A stretch of 64,000 nt of DNA from Ichthyophthirius multifiliis (Eukaryota; Ciliophora; Oligohymenophorea; Hymenostomatida). The notes under the pieces were generated by a model. The model was not told where the DNA came from and did not search any database. It saw only the letters and a list, made by a program, of their open reading frames with translations. The position numbers and the translations under genes are program-made. Positions 53,415-64,000 of the stretch are shown in pieces. The stretch is taken from assembly GCF_000220395.1 (NCBI RefSeq), contig NW_004086375.1, positions 8,646 through 72,645 of the forward strand, given 5' to 3'. The stretch's first letter is position 1; the number at the start of each line of letters is the position of its first letter.

Positions 53415-55217
53415 TTTAAATTTTTTAATTCTTAATTAATTATAAATAAAATTAGTTATATTTTAATTTATTTAATCTATAAAAAATAAAATAATAAAAT
53501 AACAAATAATTATTATTAATATATTTTATATGAATTTTGCTTTATTTATATTGTTTAAAATAAAAAAAGCATATTTTAAAAATTACTATATTACATATTT
53601 TTTTATTTCTATAATTTTTTTAAAAAAAATCTTAATCAATAAAAAAAATAAGATTATTTATTATTTTGGTTAATTAAGTATTTAAAATAATAAAATAATA
53701 TTTATTATTAAATAAATTAGAAAAAAATTATTTGATTAATTAATAATATATATGTATTAAGTAAAAATAGATATTAAATGATTATAATTTTTTTTTATTT
53801 TTTTGATATATTTTTTGAATTATATCAACAGACATATAATGATAGAATTTTTATTATATATTAAAATAGATAGTTTAGATATATAAATAAATAATGTGTA
53901 AAACAACTAATATAAAAATAAAAAAAAAAATATTAAATAATATTTATATATACAGGAATGGATATAATAAAAATGGTTATAAAGAAATATTATATTAAAG
54001 TAAAAATAGTTTAAAAAATATAAAAGAGAAATATAAATACAAATAACATGAAAAAAAAGAAATTTTATTATATTTAAATATAAAAATAAAAAAAAATATT
54101 CTAGGATAAAAATTAAAAAGATACATTTTATAATATAAATATTTATAGTTATATGTATTTTTTATTTATATTTATATAAAAATTTATATTTATATAAAAT
54201 TTTTATTTATATATTATTTTATATTTTTATATTTTTATTAATTATTATATTTATTATTATTATTATTTTATATATTATATATATTTTTAATGTTAATATT
54301 AATTTTTTTTTATATTTGTATATGTATTTTATTAAATATTTTTTATTATAATTTTTTATTATTAATTTTATTTATTTCATTTTATTTAATAATTTTTTTA
54401 AAATTAATCTTTTTATATATATTTTTAATTAAGTAAATATCTATATTTTTTATAATTTATTGTTATTTAAAGTTTATATTTATCATGCTATAATATTTTT
54501 TTTATATCTCATGATTTTCTTTTTATATTTATATATATAACTTATTCTTTTTAATCTTATTTTAATTATTTAATTATTAATTCATTAGATTTATATTTTT
54601 CTAAATAATTTTTTTATTTTATTTTATGCTTTTTTAAATTACTATTTATTTTCCATATTAATCAAAGATTATATTATTTTAGTTAGAATTTTTTTTTTAT
54701 ACTAAATTTTCAAAGTTATATTAACTTAACATTTTTTTTTAATTTTATTTTATTTTAATATTTTATTACTAAATTTAATTCATTTTAAAATATTTTTTTT
54801 TACTTTATTATGTTGATTATTATGCATTATTATAATTTTTTTTGGTAATATTAATATCTTTTATTATATAATTTGTTAACTATATAAATATTTTTTATTT
54901 AAACTTTATTCACTTTAATTTTCTTTTATAAATATATAATATAAATGATTTTAAATTAATTTATGTTGGTATTTTAAAAAAGTAAAATAATGATTTAATT
55001 TAAAATATATTAAAAATATAATAATTTACAAGTATTATTTTAATTAAAAATAATTTTTAGAAAAAGTATAAATTGTGATAAAAAGAAAAGAATAAATTTA
55101 CAACTAAAAAAAATTATTTCATGATTATAATTAATATGCTATATATATTTTAAATATAAAATTTTCATTTTTATTAACAGAAAAATAAATATTATATAAA
55201 AATGGTATAAAATATAA
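53415..55217. other. AT-rich divergent spacer
   Basis: About 1.8 kb between the divergent coiled-coil genes, with long A/T runs. No gene is recognised. Confidence 0.45.
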
Positions 55218-57639
55218 ATGAATAAAATAATACATAAATTTTTAATTGTGATTATTAGCTTATAAATTTATTAAATTTTAATCCATTTATAAAAATAATT
55301 CCATTTTTAAATTCGTAAGAAAATTATAATTTAAATTAAATTTTCTACTAAAAGGCCAAAATCGATTGAAGCATGTAAAAGATAAGGAATTGAACAGCAT
55401 TAACTTTTGGTAAAAGATATTTAAGACTTCGAAAAAGATCCAGTTCTAAAAGAATTTTAAGACGATCCTAAATTATTTTTTGAAATAAAAGCAGAAAAAT
55501 ATGAAAGAAAAAGATAATAGAGAGTCTAATTATTAATTTAAGTATTTTTTTTTCCTACTTTTAAAAATAAAAAATAATAAAAAAGGAAAGGCAAAAAATT
55601 ATTTAAGAAAATTCCAAAAGTGTAACAACAAGTGCATTTTAAAGTTCCAAAATGTTTAATAATAGGTCAACTTCTTGCCTAGATAAAATGAAAAGAGAAA
55701 AAAACTTGACAGAAGTTTTAAAAAAATAGTAGGTAAAATATGAAAAAATAATTAGACTATTAATATTAAAATATTTACTATTTTAAAAAAAGCAAAATCA
55801 AATATCTAAATTCCTTTTAACTTAATAAAGAATGAAAGAAATATAAACTGTAAAATTAAGTATATATATTACTTTAACTTTTTTAAAAGAAATAAATATA
55901 AAAGCAAGCAAAATTAAAAGAATTTTAAGAAAATCAATTTAAAAATAGAAGAATAAAATCATAATAAAATGAATATGAAAGACTTTAAAAAAAACAAGAA
56001 TTTTTAAAAATACAATAATACAGTGTTTAAGCATTAAATGAAAAATATTTAGAAAATTAAAAAAACATTAATAATAATAAATAATAAAATAGGAATTAAT
56101 AAATATTTATAAATAAATAAAAGAATAAGAGACAAAATAAAAAATGGAAAATTTGAATTCAAAATCATAGGAAATAAATGATAACAAAAATAATTAAATG
56201 GAATAAAATAATTTTTATCAATAAATAAGATAAGAAAATATTATTTAAGTATTTATTTAATTATCTTTAATATTTTAGACTTATAAAAAAAACAAAAGGA
56301 ATAAATAGCAAACCAAGATATTTAAATATAAAATTCAATATCCGAAAATGAGTTTTTTTATTAAAAACTTGAAATTTTTAAAGAAATGGAAAATTAAAGG
56401 AAAATAATATTATAAGAAGTATAAAAAACAAATAACCAAAAAAAAATATATCTAAAAAAAAGGAGTTACAAGAAAAACAAATATAAAATTAAAAATCAAT
56501 GCCCGATATGTAATAAAAGTTTGATTTAGTATCATAAAAATCACAAGATCAATAATAAAAATAATAAAAAATATAAAATTAATATGATAAGGCTTTTATA
56601 ACATAAAATAAAACGAATGATTTATAAAAAATAAAGAGTGAATAAGAAAATTATGTCTAATTAAAAAAATAGTAAGACGAGTTTCATATATAATGTATAT
56701 TAGAAAGAAAAAGACAATAATAAAACAAACTTTATGAATAAAATTAAAATATCTTTTAAAAAATTAAACTCAAGATTTAAATGGCAAACCTTAACAAATA
56801 ATCAGAAATTAATTTTATAAAAAAAAAGACGGCCTTAGAATAACTTTAATAAGAAGATACTAAGGAGAACAAATAAAGATAATTAAAAATTTAAGAATAT
56901 TAAAAAGAGAAAAATTTTAAAAGAAAATTTTATTAAATGAAAATAGAAGAGAAACTAAAACATGAATAAGAAAATTAATTGGAATAAAAAGAATAAAGAC
57001 AAAAATTAGAATTAGAAAAAAAAAATAATTTAATAAATAAAATAATAATTTTCCGAAATTAAATAAAAAAGAAGATCTAGAATTAGTTTTTATTTCATAG
57101 CTTATACAATAATTAATTAATTAATGAAAATATTTAAAAAATTAATATTTAATAATAAAGATCCAATTAAATGAAAGACATTTTATTAAAAAAAAAAAAA
57201 TAACTTTATAAAATAAGAGTAAGTAATTTATAAATTATATGAAAAAACTAATATAAAAAAATAAAATATAAATAGTAAAATCAGTTTTTTTCAAGAAAAA
57301 AATTAAAATGAAAATTTATTGAAATCTCAAAAATATATTAAATTTTAATATAAATTTTAAGAATTATATTAATAGAAAAGTAAAAATGAATTAAAAAATA
57401 TTTAATAAAAAGAATTATTTGAAAGAAATCAAAAATATAATAAATAAAGGAATAATAGATACTAAGAAAATTATAAACTTATTCCTCAATAATATATATA
57501 AAAAATAAATTAATATTAATTAGAATAATATGTTAAATAAACAGAATTTATTATAGAAGGATTATTAAAAGAATAGGTAAATTTTTAAAAAATCTTTTAT
57601 TTAATTTTATTTTAAGGATTAAAATAATATAAATAATGA
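55218..57639 (+). CDS. Coiled-coil protein with CCDC177-like N-terminal motif
   Basis: The first clear part, 55350-55545, reads RPKSIEACKRQGIEQHQLLV and then IQDFEKDPVLKEFQDDPKLF, leading into FEIKAEKYERKRQQR. The R-P-x-S-x-x-A-C-x-x-x-G-I...ELL pattern followed by a Y-E-x-x-R segment resembles the N-terminal motif of the CCDC177 family and of many protist coiled-coil proteins. After a short intron (about 55545-55590, GTATTTTTTT...AAAAAAG) come KMFNNRSTSCLDKMKREKNL and long Glu/Lys/Gln-rich coiled coils, such as KIEEKLKHEQENQLEQKEQ. The ATG at 55218 is in frame, but its first 40 residues look unlike the rest, so the start may be elsewhere. The in-frame TGA at 57637-57639 is the likely end. 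Several exons are not resolved. Confidence 0.55.
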
Positions 57640-59564
57640 TTTTACTAAGCACTTAGGAAATTTGCTATTAGATTAATAAATGTATATATTTATATAAAAA
57701 TAAACAAATTTTTAAATAAAATGCATATCCATTAACAAATTTAATACTATTACTGATTAATAAATTAAAAAAATAAAAAAAAAACTATTTTTGTTAAGTT
57801 TATTATATTTAAAAAATTTAATTAATTATAAAAATAAAATAATATAATAAAAAACAAATTAATTAAAAAATAATATAAATATATTAAATTTAAAAGGGAA
57901 TATGTGAAGTAATAAGCTATATAATTTTAAAATGACAATCTTTTAAACCTGTACAAATGAAAATAATAATTAACATTAGATATTTAATTAATATATATAT
58001 ATATATATTATAATAAAAAGCAAATGTATATTTATTTTTTACAATTATAAAATAATATTTTAGTTAAAATATTAAGTTAATTAAAAATATATTTGTATAA
58101 TTATTATAAGTAAATATATATATATATATTAAAAGGAAAAACAAAAAAATTGGCTTAATATCAAATAAATTATAGAATATAATTTAAAAAATTAAATTAT
58201 TAATATAAATATTTAAAATAAATATAATATATTTAATTTTCTTAATTTTGGTTTAAAATATTATTTTTATAGTATTTTCTCTTATTTAAAAAAATTAATA
58301 TCTTAACTATTATTTTAAATTTTCAAATCATATAATTTTTATGTAATCTAAATCATTAATTATTAATGTTAATTTACTTTAATATTTTTAAACTATATGG
58401 GATATATTATTAACTAAAATTACATAAATTCTTTTAATTATTATATATTAAATAAGGTAATATATAATTTTTATAATTTATTCATTCATTTATAAAAACT
58501 TCTAAAAAGCATAATAATAGTAAAATGTTTAAATAAATAAGAATTTAAATCCAATAAGTTTATTTTAATTTTAAGATTTATTAAATAAAATAATACAAGA
58601 AGTTTAATAAAATGATGTATAATTTTAAAATTTACTATAATATTATAAAAAATATAAATATAAAATTGTTATGAATTTTTATATATAATATCGAACAGTT
58701 TTTTATATCACATGACTACAGTTTACTAAAAATAAAATAGTATTAACTATTTTGTATTTTATTATTAAAAGAAATAGAAATTAATATAATTTGTATATAT
58801 ATTAATTTTTAAATTTTTAGTAACTTAAAAATAAAAAATTTTTTTAAAAATATATTTAATAATATTTATTTAAATAAAGTAATTACTTTATTTTCTTTTT
58901 TTCTTTAATAAATAAAAATAATATATAATTTTTTCTTATTTATTTTTGATTTCACGGTATTTTTATTTTAAATTCAATAAATTTTTTAAAAAACTAGAAA
59001 ATATGGATAATGATTAATCTGGAGTAAATAAATACTTATATCACTAGTCCTTGTTTTACTGATTTCATTACTTTTGGGAGAAATTATATATTATGATATT
59101 AAAACAATCTCTTAATAAATATAAACTTCTATTGATGATAATAAAAATATTTATCTTTATTTAATTAATGGGTTTTATTTGATGTATTTGTTTTTGTATA
59201 GTAATTTATTTGAATATTTTAATTTTTATTATATTAAATATTTTTATAAAATTATAATTTTATATAATTAATATTTTTAAATTTTAAACAATATTTCTCT
59301 TTATTATTAAAAAATTAATATTTATATATTTTTTGTATATTTAATTTAAATATATATTAAAGTTTTTTTTATTATATTTGATATTTTAACTTTATTATAA
59401 ATAAATTATGTAAAATAAAACATATTTTAATAAAATTTATACATATTATATTATTATTATATTGTAAAAAAAAATTCATATAAATTAAAACTGTTAATTA
59501 TTCAAATAATACATATAAATAATAAATTTTATAACAAAAATTAATTTTTAAATATTTAATAAAT
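57640..59564. other. AT-rich spacer with a possible short membrane-protein fragment
   Basis: Mostly A/T runs and short TA tracts. At 59003-59240 (+) an ATG (MDNDQSGVNKYL) is followed, after a one-base frame offset, by a hydrophobic segment LISLVLVLLISLLLGE and then about 50 residues with a second one (YLINGFYLMYLFLYS). It may be the start of a membrane protein that is broken or has an unrecognised intron, or it may be chance. No downstream coding follows. Confidence 0.35.
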
Positions 59565-60803
59565 TCATTAATTACAAGTTTAAAAACAATTTTTATTTTA
59601 TAAAATCAAGTTTCTTTTTTATAATCTAGTATTTTTAGAATATAGATTCTTTTAATTTAAATAAATTGAATAATTTTAAGATTATTTATGATTTGTATTC
59701 TTTTATAAATTGCTTTCCATATTTTAAATATTAATTGGATTTGTTAATTTTAATTATCCATTACTTGTATTATAAATATAATCAAGTAGATATTTTTTAT
59801 TATTGGGTTTATATTTTTCAAGAATAAATGTATTATATTTTCTTTCATTACTTACTTTTAATTCTTTTAATTTTTTCTCGCTAATAAAAATATTTTTTTT
59901 TAAAGGAGATTAATTTTTACTAAAAAATAATTTTTAATTTTCCGTTGGAATAAGCGAAAAATTTTTTTAATATTTATTTATATATTATATTGAATGTGCT
60001 ATTGATGATCTTCTTAAAATATTAATATAATTTTGATGAAATTATTAATTATTTTGTACTTTCTTTTGTAAAGAAATCAGATTTTTCGAGCATTATAAGA
60101 TTCTATACTTTTATTAACTATTACTCTATTTTTCATTAAAATACTAGTTTTAAGGAGTAAAATTAAAATGATTTTAATCACTATTTGTAGAAAAAATCAA
60201 ATTTTTATTTTAATTTTCTAAACAAACAGAAGAATCGAGTTTTTATAAATCCAAACACTCAATATTTTATTAAGTATATTTTCTTTTAACTTTTTTTTAA
60301 TTTTATTATTTGATTGAAACATTATTATTAAAATTCGTATTTTTATCATCTGCAGAAATTTTATAGTTTTTATGTGTAAAAGAATCTGATAATACATTTA
60401 TTTATTATTATTTTTTTTATTATGGTTTATTTAATTCAAGTTTCTAAAGTTCAGTTTTGAAAATCATTTTTATTAATTAAAATGGAAATTAAAATTCACG
60501 ATTTTTATTTTGCTTATTAAAAAGTCCAAAGTATGCTTCCCCTTCACAACTCTTGCGGCGTATTTAATATTTTAAATGTTTTTTTTAATTATAATTATTT
60601 TGATCGTACAATATTTTGGATAATCTTTATGGAGGAGTATAAAATTTTATTGTTTTTGTTTATTTTTTCATAAACTTTTCTTTATTTTTTTTTATTTATA
60701 TCTATATTGATCTTAAATTTTATTTTTATTGTTAATATATTGTTTTAGATAAGCTTTTTTTATTTATTGTATCGTTTAATTAATGCATAACATTTTTTCT
60801 CAT
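59565..60803 (-). CDS. Intact 412-aa Gln/Asn/Lys-rich hypothetical protein
   Basis: A single uninterrupted table-6 frame of 413 codons from ATG 60803 to TGA 59565-59567, with no intron or correction. The protein is basic, with about 60 Gln coded by TAA/TAG, scattered Ser/Thr, and short less-biased islands: KFYTPPQRLSKILYDQ, RRKSCEGEAYFGLFNKQ and NILRRSSIAHSIQYI. RRKS and RRSS look like possible basophilic-kinase sites. There is no membrane segment or domain. It is followed on the same strand, upstream, by two more minus genes (60993-61988 and the kinase), all spaced closely, but nothing links their functions. Confidence 0.7.
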
Positions 60804-60992
60804 TTTTTTTTTTTTTAAAATAAAAAAATGTAAATTTATACTTTAGTAAAATATTTAGACTTTGAAAAAAATAAATAAATAATTTTTATGAAAAATAAAA
60901 TAAATATATATATATATATATATAAATAATTCAATTTTAATGTTCTTTAAAATTAACTAAAATAATGAAAAATGTAAATAAAGATACGCTAG

Positions 60993-61988
60993 TCATAATA
61001 ATTTCATTTAAATGTTTTTTATTCTTATTTATTTATTATTTTTCTTATTATTAATTAAAAAAAATAACTAAATTTGTTTACCAGGTTTTTATTCCATATC
61101 ATTATTTACCTAAATTTAAAAGTTTTCATTCTTTTAAGTAAAGCACTTCGATCCTTTAATAAAGTCGAAAAATTTTTCATATAATTTTTTTTATCTTTAA
61201 TCATTTTATTCAATAAAATTTCCTTTATTTTCCAATAGAAAACTCTAATAATTCACTTAATTAAGAATATTTACAGAAAACTCATAAATTTTAGCGAACT
61301 TTCCTTTAATAAGTTAAATAATTTCATTTTCTTTATTTAAATTTTCCACAAATTACATAATAAATACACTAACTAACAAATTACAAATTTCTGTTTAAGC
61401 TTCTTAATAAATTGGACCTTATTAAAATGTATTATTCTTTTCTAATATCAAAAGAAGTTTTTCTAATATATCGTTGCATAGTAAAATGGCATTTTTACGG
61501 TCACAGACTTTATTTTTTTTTAATTTTTCAGAATATACGCGCATTCGCCATCTGAATTAGTACTTTAAAGCAGGCTAAAGTAACCAATAAAACCTATCAT
61601 GCAATTAATTTGGCGAATTTATATCAAAAAAAAGAAAGTAATGGAATATTTAATCAAGTTAACAACACATATCTAACAAGTAAATATTTTATTAAGCTTA
61701 AGAATAATCAAAATATAGAGATTTTACAACATCAAGGAATTAGGAACGAACAAAAGGAAGGTTTTCTAAAAATAGTAAAGGCAAACTATAATTATACTCA
61801 TCAATATTTTCCGTATATTCAAAAATATGCTTTATTTTCAAACTCTTTAATGCTGTTGTTAACAAAAAGAGAGAAGCATCGAATTTATATGAAGGATTTT
61901 TGATAGCGAAAATTGTTATTTTAGAAACATTTATGATTTTTCCCTTTTCTTTTTGTAGATTTTATTAGTTTATATTATTTAATATCAT
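60993..61988 (-). CDS. Hypothetical helical protein, 331 aa
   Basis: One exon of exactly 332 codons from ATG 61988 to TGA 60993-60995, without correction. The sequence is less biased than its neighbours and looks all-helical: SKITIFAIKNPSYKFDASLF followed by LLTTALKSLKIKHIFEY, LPLLFLENLPFVRSQFLDVV, LHDRFYWLLQPALKYQFRWR and NAILLCNDILEKLLLILEK. Leu-rich amphipathic helices recall ARM/HEAT-type repeats, but I recognise no family. It starts only about 106 bp after the kinase stop on the same strand, and no in-frame TGA separates the two if the kinase's last intron is ignored, so gene finders may fuse them. Confidence 0.7.
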
Positions 61989-62094
61989 TTTTATTTTTTT
62001 TTCAATTAAATATTTAAATATCTTTTTTTTTATTATTTTTAAAATAAATTTTTATATGTATTATTTTTTATGTGTATATGTTATTTTTTTGTTT

Positions 62095-63309
<1,215 letters not shown>

Positions 63310-63901
63310 TATACCAATTTTTATATTATATTTTATTATTTTAAAATTTAAAAAATAATTTTTTGTTATTTATTCAAAAAAGTTTTTTTTCTGATAAAAT
63401 TGTTTTTTTTTAAATAAGCAATATAAAAAAAATATATAAATATTCTAATTAATAAAATGTAAAAAATATTTAATTTTTAATATTTATTAAAAAAAATTTA
63501 AAAATATTTAAAAAAAATTTTAAAAAAATTAAAATATAAAGAAATGCATATATATTTTGATATATAAATAAAATATTATTTAATTTTATTTTTGTAATTT
63601 AAATTATTATATAATATGTTATTTTATCTCAATTCAAAATTAATTTACAAACAAATTTTATATAATTCTGTTTATTTATACTAAATTACATTATTAAAAT
63701 TTAATAATATTTAATATATTTTAATATATTTTATATATTTTAAAAACTAATTTTAATGATTTATAATTTTTTTTAAATAAAAGTTTAATCTATAATAATA
63801 TTAAAAATATTAAAATAATTTCATTTTTTAATATATTATGCCATTTTTAATTTATTCTATAATATTAAATAAAAAACAAGAAATTCATATTTAAATTATC
63901 A
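63310..63901. other. AT-rich spacer
   Basis: A/T runs between the kinase start and the stop of the next minus-strand gene; nothing is recognised. Confidence 0.5.
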
Positions 63902-64000
63902 TCAATATAATTTTTAGTCTATTTCTTTTAATTTTCCAAATCCAACTCTTTCATTTTCTCTATCAAACACAGTTAAATATTTATACATAAAAACATCACC
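63902..64000 (-). CDS. Aspartic protease (pepsin/cathepsin D family), C-terminal end only
   Basis: The last 32 codons of a gene continuing beyond the window. The minus strand reads GDVFMYKYLTVFDRENERVG then FGKLKEIDQKLY and TGA at 63902-63904. GDVF-x-(K/R)-Y-(Y/L)-x-V-F-D-R-x-N-x-R-V-G-F is the conserved C-terminal signature of pepsin-like proteases (cathepsin D: [20 protein letters not shown]). The catalytic Asp motifs lie outside the window. Confidence 0.85.

Noticed and set aside
61610-61903. Plus-strand 97-aa open frame
   Set aside because: It is the antisense of the 331-aa minus-strand protein, which is exact in length and less biased.

Overview
The window is ciliate macronuclear DNA. 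It is extremely AT-rich, and every recognisable protein reads through in-frame TAA and TAG while ending at TGA. TAA/TAG therefore encode Gln and TGA is the only stop (ciliate nuclear code, table 6). Conserved positions confirm this: TAA or TAG falls at Gln in PP2A-type phosphatase, Sec61 alpha and CWC22 motifs. The composition, table 6, very short AT-rich GT-AG introns (about 39-174 bp), Asn/Gln/Lys-rich linkers and a draft-assembly gap (N run, 47130-47414) fit an oligohymenophorean such as Ichthyophthirius. The species is inference. A standard-code ORF scan breaks nearly all of these genes into small pieces, so the models below were read by eye with table 6.

Layout. 1-2564: a Gln-rich hypothetical (+), then a PP4/PP6-like phosphatase catalytic subunit (-). 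2565-5694: AT-rich spacer with a 22-24 bp tandem repeat. 5695-6249: Sec11 signal peptidase (+). 7408-16417: a complete four-domain voltage-gated Ca2+ channel alpha subunit, 12 exons (+). 16573-19051: splicing factor CWC22 (-). 19695-20345: a small multi-pass membrane protein (+). 22548-25859: an ATP9/Neo1-type P4-ATPase (-). 27406-28978: Sec61 alpha (-). 30799-33063: a soluble hybrid histidine kinase (+). 33352-33873: a hypothetical ORF (+). 34248-44022: a giant HECT ubiquitin ligase (-). 46130-about 48287: a three-repeat Myb protein interrupted by the gap (-). About 49180-50870: a Gln/Asn-rich hypothetical (-). 51230-53414: a coiled-coil protein (-). About 55218-57639: a coiled-coil protein with an N-terminal CCDC177-like motif (+). 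59565-60803: an intact 412-aa Gln-rich hypothetical (-). 60993-61988: a 331-aa hypothetical (-). 62095-63309: a Ser/Thr kinase (-). 63902-64000: the 3' end of a pepsin-family aspartic protease (-).

Functionally this is ordinary chromosomal gene content. Three products act in membrane and secretory biology (Sec61, Sec11, P4-ATPase), one in ciliary excitability (the Ca channel), and others in signalling, splicing, transcription and ubiquitylation. No operon logic, mobile element or CRISPR is visible. Many long genes need one-base corrections, nearly all in homopolymers and in the direction of one base too few. After those corrections the exon sums become exact multiples of three (Ca channel 2,708 codons, CWC22 721, P4-ATPase 1,085, phosphatase 305), so I read them as assembly errors rather than pseudogenes or programmed frameshifts.
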